Shown piece after piece: positions 26,317-35,803 of a stretch of DNA of 64,000 nt. The notes beneath the pieces are model-generated. The model did not search any database. It was not told the origin of the DNA and saw nothing but the letters and a program-made list of their open reading frames with translations. The stretch's first letter is position 1. Every line of letters starts with the position of its first letter. The translations under genes and the position numbers were made by a program. The DNA is from Brevibacillus sp. DP1.3A (GTDB lineage: Bacteria; Bacillota; Bacilli; Brevibacillales; Brevibacillaceae): assembly GCF_013284245.2 (NCBI RefSeq), contig NZ_CP085876.1, positions 5,358,001-5,422,000 on the forward strand. The letters are read 5' to 3'.

Positions 26317-27684
26317 TCACATGGTGCATAGCCATTTTCGCAGCTTGCGACTTGCAGAAGGCTGGCTGATTCCGAGCGCTTCCGCTACCTTTGTCGTCGT
26401 CTTATGCTGCTCATACGCCCGGTGCACGAGCTGGCGCTCCACCTCGTCCATTGCTTCTTGCATCGCCATCACACGATCTACCTTGATCCCTTTGTGCTCA
26501 CTGTACTCTTGGTTATGAATATAACGAGGAATTTGCGCGGGCGTAATGAGGACATCGTGAGACGTGACGACGAGCCGTTCCACCACATTTTCCAACTCCC
26601 GGACATTGCCAGGCCAATCGTATTCACTGAGGATGCGATAGCAGGTATCTGCGAGCTGTCTTTCCAAACAGTACTTTTGCGAAAAGACATTGAGAAAGTA
26701 ATGAACGAGCACAGGTATCTCTTCCTGCCGTTCGCGCAGCGGTGGAATTTCCAACGGGACGACGTGAATACGATAGTACAAATCCTCGCGAAACTTGCCA
26801 TCCTTGACCATTTGTCGCAGGTTTTTATTCGTTGCCGTGATTAGCTTTACATCTACTTTTCGCGAAACAGAGCTACCTACGGGCGTAATCGTTTTTTCTT
26901 GCAACACATTCAACAGCTTCACTTGCAAGGAGAGTGACATCTCCCCGATCTCGTCCAAAAACAGCGTTCCTCCGTTTGCCTTTTCAATCAAACCTGCCTT
27001 ACCATCTTTGAATGCTCCTGTAAAAGCACCCTTTTCATAGCCAAACAACTCTGACTCCAGCAATGTCTCGGGGATGGCTCCGCAGTTGATGTGCACGAAT
27101 GGCTTGTCTACCCGCGGACTGCACTCGTGGATGTATTTTGCCAGCACGCCTTTTCCGACACCTGATTCTCCTAACAGGATCATGGATGATTCTACCTGCG
27201 ACAGTTTTTTGGCCATCATGGCGACCTGCTCCATGGACTGACTGCGGTAGATCAAGCTCGTCTCACCTTTTTGTCTGTTGTTCTCCTTGGTCATTTCACT
27301 CTGCAAGACCGTGCCGACGTACTTGACTTCATGTAATTCCTGCTGGAGTTGCTCCTGGCTAGTGATATCAATGAACGTATGGATCACTCCGCTAAAATTC
27401 CCGTCCTGATCCCAAATCGGTGTGCCTTCCACAAAAAGCTTGCGATTTTTGCGAGTGGTTTGAATCGTGTGTATCTTTTTCTTGTCACGAATGACCCGCC
27501 TCGTGATCGTTGGCGCAAAATAACCGAGGTGATAAAACTCCTCGATTGGCTTGCCCACCATCTCCCTGGGATCGATTCCGAAAAATTCCTCATATCTTCC
27601 CGAGCCATACAAGGTTCTGCCTTCTGCGTCTGTTACGTGCACGATATCAAACAGCGAGCCTATTAACGCTTCATAATCGATCAT
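26317..27684 (-). CDS. PAS-domain sigma-54-dependent transcriptional activator
   Basis: 455 aa from ATG 27684, with GGAGGTAGAGAACGCC upstream inside the end of dctR (14-bp overlap). Order: PAS domain at about 5-120 (FDIVHVTDAEGRTLY, GVIHTFIDITSQEQL), AAA+ domain at about 150-385 with Walker A GESGVGKG, GAFTGA loop (the sigma-54 contact), Walker B GGTLFLDEIGEM and the R-finger region, then a Fis-type helix-turn-helix at 420-455 (TTKVAEALGISQPSASRKLRKW). It activates RNA polymerase carrying sigma-54 in response to a PAS ligand. The target is unknown: I found no clear -24/-12 promoter nearby. Co-transcription with dctSR suggests a role in organic-acid use. Confidence 0.88.
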   Translation of the reverse strand: MIDYEALIGSLFDIVHVTDAEGRTLYGSGRYEEFFGIDPREMVGKPIEEFYHLGYFAPTITRRVIRDKKKIHTIQTTRKNRKLFVEGTPIWDQDGNFSGVIHTFIDITSQEQLQQELHEVKYVGTVLQSEMTKENNRQKGETSLIYRSQSMEQVAMMAKKLSQVESSMILLGESGVGKGVLAKYIHECSPRVDKPFVHINCGAIPETLLESELFGYEKGAFTGAFKDGKAGLIEKANGGTLFLDEIGEMSLSLQVKLLNVLQEKTITPVGSSVSRKVDVKLITATNKNLRQMVKDGKFREDLYYRIHVVPLEIPPLRERQEEIPVLVHYFLNVFSQKYCLERQLADTCYRILSEYDWPGNVRELENVVERLVVTSHDVLITPAQIPRYIHNQEYSEHKGIKVDRVMAMQEAMDEVERQLVHRAYEQHKTTTKVAEALGISQPSASRKLRKWLCTM

Positions 27685-28432
27685 GGCGTTCTCTACCTCC
27701 GGTGCCCCCCGCCACTTGTGGAGTGACACGTACATAGCGATTCGTTGGTCTGCCTACCCCACCATAGCTGACGTCCATTCTGACACTCCCGCTCTTCTCC
27801 AGATAGTCTAAATAGCGTCTGGCCGTCACTCTCGCAATCCCTACGCGTTCGGCCACGTCATCTGCCGATAGTGGCTGACTCTCTTTCTCGATCTGTCGCA
27901 TGATTTGCTCCATGGTGACAGCGTGCAGTCCCTTCGGCAGCACTGCCCTGCCTGTAGTGGCATCGGCTAGTTCTTTTTCTGGACTTTTGCGGAATAACAG
28001 CTGGTCAACCTCATCCTGGGATGCGGTGCCCTCCCAATCAATCCGCCGGCGAAACTCCCGATAGTTTTCCAACGACTGCTTGATCCGTTCGAATTGAAAC
28101 GGCTTGATAATATAGTCCATCGCCCCATTGCGCAGCATCGATTGGATCGTAGTTTTGTCCTTTGCAGCTGTTACGACGATGACGTCAACCGCATGTTTGG
28201 CGGCACGTAACTCTATCAGCGCCTTCACCCCGTCCTGGATTGGCATGAAAATATCAATGATCACCAAGTCAGGAGTGAGTTCATTCACTAGCTTGAGTCC
28301 ATCTGCCCCATTGGCTGCAATTCCTACGACGACAAAGCCCGGGACGCGCTCAATGAACTGCTTGTTGATTTCCTGTACCATCGGATCGTCTTCCATAATC
28401 AGTACGCGAATGTTATCGTTATCCTTCTCCAT
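27671..28432 (-). CDS. dctR: DctR-type response regulator (CitB/DcuR family)
   Basis: 253 aa. N-terminal receiver domain with acidic pocket (IMEDDP), phosphoacceptor Asp in LVIIDIFMP and Lys in IIKPFQFERI. The C-terminal DNA-binding part has the helix-turn-helix of this family (LSADDVAERVGIARVTARRYLDYL, then a wing GGVGRPTNRYVRV). It overlaps the end of the dctS frame by 14 bp, so kinase and regulator are translated together. In Bacillus this pair senses C4-dicarboxylates and activates the dicarboxylate transporter gene, here probably dctA at 34463. The C-terminus is slightly extended by a Gly/Arg-rich tail. Confidence 0.85.
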   Translation of the reverse strand: MEKDNDNIRVLIMEDDPMVQEINKQFIERVPGFVVVGIAANGADGLKLVNELTPDLVIIDIFMPIQDGVKALIELRAAKHAVDVIVVTAAKDKTTIQSMLRNGAMDYIIKPFQFERIKQSLENYREFRRRIDWEGTASQDEVDQLLFRKSPEKELADATTGRAVLPKGLHAVTMEQIMRQIEKESQPLSADDVAERVGIARVTARRYLDYLEKSGSVRMDVSYGGVGRPTNRYVRVTPQVAGGTGGRERHDRL

Positions 28433-30065
28433 GACTGTCCACCTCCCCCATCGGAAACGTTATGAGAAAGCTGGCCCCTTCTCCGCGTGCCGAATGGCAA
28501 ACCAGCTCGCCTCCCCCTTTATTGACCAACTGATGCACCAGATGCAGACCAAGTCCACGGTGCGCTCGTTCTTTCGTAGAAAATCCCCGTTCCAGCATGT
28601 GTCGGCGCGTCTCTTCGTCCATGCCGCTTCCATTGTCCTCCACCAGGATGGAGCAAATCTCTTCGTCCTGCTCGATACTGATCATGATCTCCTTATCCTC
28701 GCGTTCGATGCGCTCCAGTGAATCAAAGGCATTCTCGATCAGATTGCCCAAAATAAGCACGAAATTATGATGATCCATGTACGGCGGAAAGCATTCCAAA
28801 TGACTCCTGCGATCAATGACAACACGGATGCCCAGCTCTCTTCCGCGACTTACTTTGCCAATCAAGAGCCCAGATAAATTCTCATCCATGATTCGCGTTG
28901 TTAAAAAGGAAGTGAGCTCCTCCTGCTGCTCGTTGACCTCGAACAAATACGCGAGTGCCTTTTCATGCTGATGGAGCTGGAGCAAGCCTGCGATGGTATG
29001 CAAATGATTCATGTGCTCGTGATTTTGTACCCGCAGCGCACCGACGAATTCTTTTACGCCCGTCAGCTCCTCCGCCATTCTCGCCACTTCTGTTCTGTCC
29101 TGAAAAATCGCAATCGCGCCGACGACCTTTTCCTCAACCTTGATCAGAAATCGGTTCGACCATAGCAGCGTATTGCCGACGTGAATTTCTGTGTTGGTAA
29201 AATTCTGGCGAAGCTCCAGCACTTCTGGTAATCTTGTGTCGTGCAGGACAGACCGAATGTGCTTGCCCAGCACCTCTCCTTCGATGCCAAAAATTTGCTT
29301 CGCCCGGTCGTTAAAAATCGTGATTCGCTCCCGATTGTCGATGGCGATGACCCCCTCATGCATGGCATGGAAGGTTGCGGTTCTCTCTACCAGGATTCGT
29401 GCGATTTCGTCCGGCTCCAGGTCGAGCATCTGCTTTTTCATGTGACGGGCCAACTGATAAGAGCCCCACACCCCGAACAATAAGGAGAAGAAAAAGGTCA
29501 GCGCGATATTGTTTCGCTCGGTGTACAAGATCCCCCAGACATCAGGCATGACACGTCCGACCAAGACAACACCCACTTGCTGATGCTGGTCATCCATGAT
29601 CGGCACGTAGGCCCGCAGAGCCGTTCCCATCTCTCCTTTGACTTTTTGAAAATAGGAGTGCTCGGCATAGGCCTCATCAACCGCGGGGTCCATAAATACC
29701 GTACCGATTCGCTCATCTAATGGGTCTGAATAACGAACACGCTCCTTATTCAGCACGACAATATACGTCACATCGTTGACGACGCGCAGGTTGTTTGCTG
29801 TCTGTTGGATCACCTTCCACCCATCTGGTTCCTGAATGCTTTTTTGTACATTGGGAATCGTCGCAACCGTGCGCGCTGTGGTCATCAGCCGTTGTCCCAG
29901 TTGGGTCTCCGTAATCCGAATAATCCCTCCGGCCATGATCAAGTTTCCGATGATCAAGGAAAAAAGAACGATTCCGACGGAGAGCAGCATAATCTTCCAT
30001 TTGATTGTTAAGCGTTCAAACAGGTTCGTTCTTTCCTTTCCATTGGGTTTGCAACTCAAATTCAT
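28419..30065 (-). CDS. dctS: DctS-type sensor histidine kinase (CitA/DcuS family)
   Basis: 548 codons. Two membrane helices (about 25-47 and 180-205) flank an extracytoplasmic PAS-like sensor domain. A cytoplasmic PAS (about 225-330, HEGVIAIDNRERITIFND), the family H-box (RVQNHEHMNHLHTIAGLLQL, His about 350) and an ATPase with N-box (LGNLIENAFDSLE), DNGSGM and RGLGLHLVHQL follow. The ATG at 30065 has no ribosome site, and only 23 bp separate it from the divergent dctB, so translation may start a little further in. Expected ligand: succinate, fumarate or malate, by family analogy and by the dctB/dctA neighbours. Confidence 0.85.
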   Translation of the reverse strand: MNLSCKPNGKERTNLFERLTIKWKIMLLSVGIVLFSLIIGNLIMAGGIIRITETQLGQRLMTTARTVATIPNVQKSIQEPDGWKVIQQTANNLRVVNDVTYIVVLNKERVRYSDPLDERIGTVFMDPAVDEAYAEHSYFQKVKGEMGTALRAYVPIMDDQHQQVGVVLVGRVMPDVWGILYTERNNIALTFFFSLLFGVWGSYQLARHMKKQMLDLEPDEIARILVERTATFHAMHEGVIAIDNRERITIFNDRAKQIFGIEGEVLGKHIRSVLHDTRLPEVLELRQNFTNTEIHVGNTLLWSNRFLIKVEEKVVGAIAIFQDRTEVARMAEELTGVKEFVGALRVQNHEHMNHLHTIAGLLQLHQHEKALAYLFEVNEQQEELTSFLTTRIMDENLSGLLIGKVSRGRELGIRVVIDRRSHLECFPPYMDHHNFVLILGNLIENAFDSLERIEREDKEIMISIEQDEEICSILVEDNGSGMDEETRRHMLERGFSTKERAHRGLGLHLVHQLVNKGGGELVCHSARGEGASFLITFPMGEVDSHGEG

Positions 30066-30088
30066 TCAACATAAGCAGGTGTTAGAAA

Positions 30089-31138
30089 ATGAAATCGTTG
30101 GTAACCAGTACATTCATTGTCATACTCGGACTTGTGAGCGCTGTCATTATAGGCTTCGGGCCAGATTTCCTGATGGAAACCAGAGGATACGACGAAGAAC
30201 AGGTAGGGCTGTCCAATCAAATTATTATCAAGTTCAGCCACGTGATCGCGGAAAACACGCCGAAGGGTCTGACTATCGAACGCTTTTCCCAGCTAGTGAA
30301 GGAAAAGACAAACGGACGTGTCGAGGTACAAGTCTTTCCCAACAGTATCCTTCATACCGAGAAAACCGAGATGACTGCTTTGCAAAACGGCGAGATCCAG
30401 ATGATCGCACCTGCATTCTCCTATCTGTCTAACACCATTCCCGAGTGGGCTGTGCTTGATCTGCCTTATCTGTTTCGATCCCAGGAGGATGTCGAAACCG
30501 TATTCAATGGGGAAATCGGTCAAATACTATTCGATAAGCTTGAAGATTCCGACATGAAAGGACTCGCCTTTTGGGCAAGCGGCTTTAAGCAAGTCACAGC
30601 CAACCGCCCGTTGATCATGCCTTCCGATTTTGTCGGACAACGCTTGCGCATCATTCCAGGCAACGTGATCGAAGCTCAGTTTCGCACGCTCCAGGCAATC
30701 CCTGTAGGCTCTTCCTTCAATGAATTATACAGCATGCTGGCTGCTGGAAAAGTAGACGGCGAAGAAAATACGATCTCCAATGTGTACACAAAACGGCTCT
30801 ATCAAGTACAAAAGCACATGACGATCAGCAATCACAGCTATCTAGGCTACACCGTCGTGATTAATAAAACGTTTTGGAACAACCTCCCCGCCGATATTCA
30901 GCAGGCCATATCGGAAGCGATGCAGGAAGCGACAGCTTACAATAATCAATTGGCTGTTTCGATGAATGACAAACAGCTGCGCTTGCTCCAAGAAAATGGG
31001 GGAATGCACATCCACATACAGACTGCCGAAGAACGTGCCGCCTGGATCGAAGCATTACAACCAGTCTACGATCAATTCGCTCCGAGTATCGGAGAACCCT
31101 TGATGCAGAAAATCAGAGAGCTCCACCAACGCCGGTGA
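30089..31138 (+). CDS. dctB: DctB/DctP-like C4-dicarboxylate-binding protein
   Basis: 349 aa from ATG 30089 behind AGCAGGTGTTAGAA. An N-terminal hydrophobic segment (5-25) acts as signal or anchor. The rest is a TRAP-type extracytoplasmic binding protein: IIIKFSHVIAENTPKG, RVEVQVFPNSIL, LDLPYLFRS, RIIPGNVIEAQFRTLQAIPV (the Arg that clamps the carboxylate) and DGEENTISNVYTKRLYQVQK. No TRAP membrane subunits are present. In Bacillus subtilis DctB works as a co-sensor with DctS, which fits this divergent position next to dctS. Confidence 0.85.
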   Translation: MKSLVTSTFIVILGLVSAVIIGFGPDFLMETRGYDEEQVGLSNQIIIKFSHVIAENTPKGLTIERFSQLVKEKTNGRVEVQVFPNSILHTEKTEMTALQNGEIQMIAPAFSYLSNTIPEWAVLDLPYLFRSQEDVETVFNGEIGQILFDKLEDSDMKGLAFWASGFKQVTANRPLIMPSDFVGQRLRIIPGNVIEAQFRTLQAIPVGSSFNELYSMLAAGKVDGEENTISNVYTKRLYQVQKHMTISNHSYLGYTVVINKTFWNNLPADIQQAISEAMQEATAYNNQLAVSMNDKQLRLLQENGGMHIHIQTAEERAAWIEALQPVYDQFAPSIGEPLMQKIRELHQRR

Positions 31139-31145
31139 AGCTCTC
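31116..31145. terminator. Hairpin between convergent dctB and the sensor kinase gene
   Basis: GAGAGCT and AGCTCTC flank CACC-AACGCC-GGTG, giving an 11-bp interrupted stem that contains the dctB stop codon. Neither side has a convincing U-tract, so termination here is uncertain. Confidence 0.4.
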
Positions 31146-32598
31146 AAGCAATCTCCTCTTTCTGCTCCTTGCGCATGGGCAAAATCAGCGTAAATACAGA
31201 TCCCTCTGACGTGCTTTTTGCGAGGAGGAGATCTCCGCCAAGAGCCTTCGCCATCATGCGAGAATAGGACAACCCCAAACCGAGTCCACGTACTTTGTCT
31301 TTTTTATTGCTTCCCCGAAAGAAACGCTCGAACACAAGAGGCTGTTCCTTTGCGGGTATTCCTGGCCCATCGTCTTTGACGTCGATTCGTAAATCGGTGT
31401 CCGTTTCGTATAGAGTGAGCGCTATGCTCCCCTTCTCACCGACAGCCTGTTTCGCGTTGTTCAAAAGGTTAATCAAGATTTGCTGCACACGACCCGGATC
31501 GACATAGATCATCGCCTGCTTTTCCAGAACCCAAACGGTAAACGTCACGTGACCGAGGTCGTGGACAATCTGCCATTGTGAGGCGATCTCGCGGATCAGC
31601 TTGTTCACGTTTTGCTCTTCCTGACAAACGGTGATCGCTCCTACGGCAAATGAATTGAAGTCTAGCAAATCCTCTACCATTTTTTGCAAGCGCTTCGTTT
31701 CCTTCAGGCAGATTTCCAAAAACTCCTTCTGTTCCTCACCGGAAACCACCTCGTCGTTAATCGCCTGGATTAATCCGCTAATCGACGTAACGGGGGTTTT
31801 CAGCTCGTGTGTCACTCCAGCCAAAAGCTCTGTGCGCATGCTTTCCAACTGCCGAAGACGGTCGGCCATTTCCGCAAACGTATGCACCAGCTCGTGAATT
31901 TCTTTTTCCTTGATCGTTTTATTGATCAAGACGTCGTAGTTTCCTTCTACGATCTGTCGTGCGGACATCACCACATTTTGAATCGGTTCAGACAGCTTCC
32001 GCGCATGAAAATAAATAACGGCCCAGCCAAGCACACCCAAACTGCCCAGCATGATGACCAAATATTGGATTTCTTCTTTACCTACCTTGATATCTGTTTC
32101 TGGGAAAAGCAAGATTACCTTGCCTATTATTCGATCATTGTATTCCAAATTTTTTCTGATTACATACAGGGTCTCACCTGACGGATGCCTCACTTTATCC
32201 CACGTATCCGCCTGCTCCAACAACTGAGGAGCTGCCTGCTGCAAAGGAGGCGGGAGCTTGGTTGGCCGACTGTAAACGACCTCTCCTTTTACATCCTCAA
32301 TGAACAAAATCAGGTTGCGATCCACACCCATAAACTTGCGCCGATTATCCAATACCTGATGAAGTTTTTCCCCCACCAAAATATTTCCAACATCATCGAC
32401 GACTCGATCAGCCACTTCCTCTGCAAACAGTCGTGTGACCTCGATCTGCTTTTCAATCGCAGCGTACTTGATCCAATAGGCAGAGACAGCCCCAATAATG
32501 AGCAATCCGATCACGAGGGTGAATAGATAGCGTGTGGTCCAATAGCGCAGCAGCGATACGGGCTCATTGTTTTTTATAAACACAGAATTGATACCCAA
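31144..32598 (-). CDS. OmpR-family partner sensor histidine kinase
   Basis: Up to 484 aa. The open frame starts at TTG 32598; a GTG at 32583 is an alternative, and both overlap the regulator's end. Two membrane helices (about 20-45 and 180-200) bracket a sensor domain. A HAMP domain follows (about 200-250), then HisKA with phosphoacceptor His in LAGVTHELKTPVTSISG, and a HATPase with N-box (LINLLNNAKQAV), DDGPGI and RGLGLGLSYSRMMAKALGG. Ligand unknown. It is transcribed with the response regulator just upstream. Confidence 0.88.
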   Translation of the reverse strand: MGINSVFIKNNEPVSLLRYWTTRYLFTLVIGLLIIGAVSAYWIKYAAIEKQIEVTRLFAEEVADRVVDDVGNILVGEKLHQVLDNRRKFMGVDRNLILFIEDVKGEVVYSRPTKLPPPLQQAAPQLLEQADTWDKVRHPSGETLYVIRKNLEYNDRIIGKVILLFPETDIKVGKEEIQYLVIMLGSLGVLGWAVIYFHARKLSEPIQNVVMSARQIVEGNYDVLINKTIKEKEIHELVHTFAEMADRLRQLESMRTELLAGVTHELKTPVTSISGLIQAINDEVVSGEEQKEFLEICLKETKRLQKMVEDLLDFNSFAVGAITVCQEEQNVNKLIREIASQWQIVHDLGHVTFTVWVLEKQAMIYVDPGRVQQILINLLNNAKQAVGEKGSIALTLYETDTDLRIDVKDDGPGIPAKEQPLVFERFFRGSNKKDKVRGLGLGLSYSRMMAKALGGDLLLAKSTSEGSVFTLILPMRKEQKEEIA

Positions 32599-33253
32599 CC
32601 CCTCTTTGCGTCTTGATCTCGCCTTCCTGAACTGGCCAATTCTCCAGTGTCTTTCTGACCCGCTTGATCGCCAGGTCTACAGCACGGTCACTTCCACCAT
32701 AGTCCATTCCCCATACTTGTTCGATCAATTGCTCACGGGTAAAGGTCTGATTCGGATTTTGTGCCAGAAAAAGCAGCAAGGACAAATCACGCGGGTGAAA
32801 CGTCAGTTCGAGACCGTGCAACGTCACGTGGTGGGACTGAAAGTTTATTTTTAAGCTTCCAAATAGTCGGGTTTCCTGATCTTTCACCAAAATAACAGAG
32901 CGGCGCAGCACCGCATTGACTCGTGCAACTACTTCATCCGCGACAAAAGGCTTCGTTATGTAGTCATCTGCCCCTTGATTGAGTCCTTTGAGCTTTTGGT
33001 CTGTCTGACCGAGCGCTGTCATGATAATCACCGGACAGGAGCTCTTTTCGCGAATGTACTGGAGGATCTCCCAGCCGTTGCGTTCAGGGAGCATGACATC
33101 CAACAGAACCAGATCCGGCTTTTTCTCATCAAAAAGCTGCATGGCCTCGATTCCGTCGTTCGCTTGCCAGACCTCATACCCGGCCTTTTGCAAATAAGCC
33201 TTCAGCACGCGCGATATCACCAGTTCATCTTCTACCAACAAAATGCTTTTCAT
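32564..33253 (-). CDS. OmpR/PhoB-type response regulator
   Basis: 229 aa from ATG 33253 (GTAGGGAAGTT upstream). Receiver domain 1-120 with LLVEDE, phosphoacceptor Asp52 in LVLLDVMLP, the TA motif in VIIMTALGQTD and KPF. The winged helix at 130-227 has LTFHPRDLSLLLFLAQNP, REQLIEQVWG and AVDLAIKRVRKTLE. It is the partner of the kinase encoded immediately downstream. Target genes cannot be told from the window. Confidence 0.9.
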   Translation of the reverse strand: MKSILLVEDELVISRVLKAYLQKAGYEVWQANDGIEAMQLFDEKKPDLVLLDVMLPERNGWEILQYIREKSSCPVIIMTALGQTDQKLKGLNQGADDYITKPFVADEVVARVNAVLRRSVILVKDQETRLFGSLKINFQSHHVTLHGLELTFHPRDLSLLLFLAQNPNQTFTREQLIEQVWGMDYGGSDRAVDLAIKRVRKTLENWPVQEGEIKTQRGVGYQFCVYKKQ

Positions 33254-33394
33254 AACTTCCCTACCTGATTTACAGACATATGATCATTCCTATTCGAGAA
33301 TTGTCGCATGGTCTCTCTAATAGTCTACGTACCTCTATTCTATCAGTTTACATCCTCGTATTAAAATTTGGCTTTGATGTTTTTGGAAAATAGG

Positions 33395-33437
33395 AAAAAA
33401 GCCTTGCATCCTGTGAAAAGGAGCAAGGCTTTTTTTG
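33395..33437. terminator. Bidirectional rho-independent terminator
   Basis: GCCTTGC and GCAAGGC form the stem, flanked by A-runs on one side and TTTTTTT on the other, so it can work on both strands. It separates the stalk-domain gene from the two-component operon. Confidence 0.85.
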
Positions 33438-33464
33438 TGAGAAATGTCCCCACTTTAGATCATT

Positions 33465-34214
33465 TTACACGTCAAAGTTGATGTCTTCGTCGCTAGCATC
33501 GCCTTCGAACTCATAAATGGTATCGTCATTGTCGCTGTCGATGACTTCACCTGTAATGTCGGCATCTTCGAAATCCTTGTTGTCCCAGATATCTTTGATA
33601 ATATCTTCAACGAGAGCCTCTACATCGCCATCGTCATCCAGATCATCGAATTCATCTTGGTATTTATCCAGATTGATCTCGATTTCTACGTCGATATCAT
33701 CCTCATCGCCCTTCAGGGAGATACTCCATTTGAGGTCTTTGTAGTCATCGTAATCAGAATTCAGATCATCTTCCAGATCATCCAAGGCATCCTGAATATC
33801 ATCATCGTTGTTGTTATTATTATTGTTTTTCTTGCCGTTTTTCAAATCAGAGATCTCTTTGTTCAGGCTATCGATGGTGTTTTGCAGGCTTCTGATTTGA
33901 GCGTCACGTGCAGCCAACTCGTTTGCGTGCTGGGAGTTAGGCATGTCTTTTACCGTAACGGTGTACTTCGCGCCATCCCATGCTACATCCTTGTTAAATA
34001 CACCAGCCATCATGCGAAGTGGAATGTACGTGGTTCCGTTTACGATGAATGGTTCGATTGTAGTTGGAACAGTTGCACCGTTATAGATAACTTTAATGTT
34101 GTTGTACTTAGCTTGCAGATTCTTCGTTCCAGTAGCTGCTTGAGAGCTCGTCGGAATAAGTGTGGTAGTCAGAATCAACGCTGAGGCAATCGCCAGATAT
34201 TGCTTCTTGAACAT
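33465..34214 (-). CDS. Secreted copper-amine-oxidase-N-like 'stalk' protein with acidic C-terminus
   Basis: 249 aa from ATG 34214 behind GAATGGAGGATTTTCT; the frame extends upstream without a ribosome site. Signal peptide 1-26 (ending SSQA-A). Residues 35-110 form the stalk domain found in many Firmicute surface proteins (IKVIYNGATVPT, PFIVNGTTYIPLRMMAGVF, VAWDGAKYTVTV). A short coiled coil follows (ARDAQIRSLQNTIDSLNKEI), then an Asn run and a strongly acidic C-terminal half with many Asp-Asp pairs (DDDIQDALDDLEDDLNSDYD). The acidic part could bind Ca2+ or interact with the wall; function unknown. Confidence 0.72.
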   Translation of the reverse strand: MFKKQYLAIASALILTTTLIPTSSQAATGTKNLQAKYNNIKVIYNGATVPTTIEPFIVNGTTYIPLRMMAGVFNKDVAWDGAKYTVTVKDMPNSQHANELAARDAQIRSLQNTIDSLNKEISDLKNGKKNNNNNNNDDDIQDALDDLEDDLNSDYDDYKDLKWSISLKGDEDDIDVEIEINLDKYQDEFDDLDDDGDVEALVEDIIKDIWDNKDFEDADITGEVIDSDNDDTIYEFEGDASDEDINFDV

Positions 34215-34343
34215 AGAAAATCCTCCATTCTCCCGGTTGTCTATTTCTTTCGTGTCACTATGTACATCTCTTACTTTACCTATCGTTCGTGTCGAGAGTA
34301 TGTCAACAATTGATTTTTTCCTTTCCAATTTGAGGGGATTTCT

Positions 34344-34378
34344 ATGACCAAAAGGACCAAAACAACCAATATGACCGT
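34344..34378 (+). promoter_or_regulatory. Repeated GACC motif upstream of dctA, candidate DctR site
   Basis: ATGACCAAAAGGACC is followed by AAAACAACCAATATGACC, so four (G)ACC cores recur at near-regular spacing just upstream of the dctA promoter. The position fits an activator site; assignment to DctR is an inference. Confidence 0.4.
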
Positions 34379-34382
34379 ATCA

Positions 34383-34411
34383 TTTTCAATTTTTCACACA
34401 ATTTATACAAT
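34383..34411 (+). promoter_or_regulatory. Candidate sigma-A promoter of dctA
   Basis: TTTTCA (34383-34388), 17 bp, TACAAT (34406-34411). The weak -35 box next to the repeated GACC motifs suggests activator dependence. Confidence 0.5.
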
Positions 34412-34462
34412 GCGAAAGAGAGGAATAAAGCGTTTTCAAAACCTGGAGGAGGAACGAATTTC

Positions 34463-35755
34463 ATGCGGATCAACTTTAAAAATCTGACCGTACAGGTCGT
34501 TATTGCCATCATTCTCGGTATCCTAGTTGGTCATTTTGCACCCAAATTTGGCGCAGAGCTGAAGGTGTTGGCCGATATTTTTGTCAAACTGATCAAAATG
34601 GTCATTCCACCGATTGTCTTCTTCACCGTAGTGCATGGAATCGCCAGTATGGGAGACATGAAAAAGGTCGGTAAGATCGGCGGCAAAGCGCTGCTCTATT
34701 TTGAAATCGTTACTACAATCGCATTGGCGATCGGACTGCTCGTGGTCAACCTGATCAAGCCTGGGGTAGGCTTTGACAAATCGGGCCTGACCAGCGGGGA
34801 CGTCTCCAAATACACAGAGGCTGCTGCCCAGAGTAACAACGGTTTTATTGATTTTATTACGGCGATCATCCCGGAAAATGTCGTCGGTGCTATGGCAAAT
34901 GGCGAGTTGTTGCCCATTCTGTTCTTCGCTGTCCTGTTTGGTCTCTCACTCGCTGCCATGGGGCAAGCGTCCCAGCCTGTCATCAAGCTGTTTGATAAGC
35001 TGGCACACGGATTTTTTGGTGTCGTCAACATGATCATGAAGGTTTCTCCAATAGCTGCATTTGGTGCAATGGCGTACACGATTGGCAAATTCGGCATCGG
35101 TTCGCTGACCAGACTGGGGCTTTTGATGACGGCTGTCTACATCACGATGTTTTTGTTCATTATTCTCATACTGGGTGGGATCGCGCGCTACTACAAATTC
35201 AACATCTTCTCGTTTATCAAATACATTCGGGAGGAAATCCTGCTCGTGCTCGGTACATCCTCCTCAGAGTCCGCTCTTCCGAGAATGATGGATCGGTTGG
35301 AGAAGTACGGTTGCTCCAAATCCGTTGTCGGTCTGGTCGTACCGACGGGCTACTCGTTTAACCTGGATGGTACCTCGATCTATTTATCTATGGCTGCCAT
35401 TTTTATCGCCCAGGCATATGGCATCGAGCTCAGCTTCTGGGAACAGGTCACCCTTTTAGGAATCCTGATGATTACGTCAAAAGGGGCTGCCGGTGTCACA
35501 GGTTCTGGTTTCATTACACTCGCCGCTACCTTGGCAGCCTTCCCTATCATTCCGGTCGAAGGCATTGCCCTCTTGCTCGGTGTTGATCGATTCATGTCAG
35601 AAGCTCGTGCCATCACGAATTTGATCGGAAATGGCGTAGCTACCGTGGTCATAGCCAAGCATGAAAATGAGTTCCATCCGGGACGCGTCCAGCAAGCAGA
35701 TGAAACCGCCATCGAGTCGGACAACGATTCAGAAGCAAAACCGATCATGGCCTAG
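34463..35755 (+). CDS. dctA: C4-dicarboxylate:cation symporter (DAACS family)
   Basis: 430 aa from ATG 34463 behind CCTGGAGGAGGAACGAATTTC. Typical DctA/GltP-type glutamate transporter fold with eight membrane helices and two re-entrant loops. Signature segments are [21 protein letters not shown], the Ser-rich loop [34 protein letters not shown] and [24 protein letters not shown]. It imports succinate, fumarate and malate with cations. The acidic C-terminal tail is cytosolic. With dctB, dctS and dctR nearby it completes a dicarboxylate sensing and uptake module, although other genes lie between. Confidence 0.9.
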   Translation: MRINFKNLTVQVVIAIILGILVGHFAPKFGAELKVLADIFVKLIKMVIPPIVFFTVVHGIASMGDMKKVGKIGGKALLYFEIVTTIALAIGLLVVNLIKPGVGFDKSGLTSGDVSKYTEAAAQSNNGFIDFITAIIPENVVGAMANGELLPILFFAVLFGLSLAAMGQASQPVIKLFDKLAHGFFGVVNMIMKVSPIAAFGAMAYTIGKFGIGSLTRLGLLMTAVYITMFLFIILILGGIARYYKFNIFSFIKYIREEILLVLGTSSSESALPRMMDRLEKYGCSKSVVGLVVPTGYSFNLDGTSIYLSMAAIFIAQAYGIELSFWEQVTLLGILMITSKGAAGVTGSGFITLAATLAAFPIIPVEGIALLLGVDRFMSEARAITNLIGNGVATVVIAKHENEFHPGRVQQADETAIESDNDSEAKPIMA

Positions 35756-35762
35756 TCCCTAT

Positions 35763-35800
35763 AAAAAAGAGGTTCTCCTATTGAGAGAGAACCTCTTTTT
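35763..35800. terminator. Bidirectional rho-independent terminator after dctA
   Basis: GAGGTTCTC and GAGAACCTC form a perfect 9-bp stem with A-runs before and TTTTT after. It serves dctA and the convergent small gene. Confidence 0.85.
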
Positions 35801-35803
35801 GCT

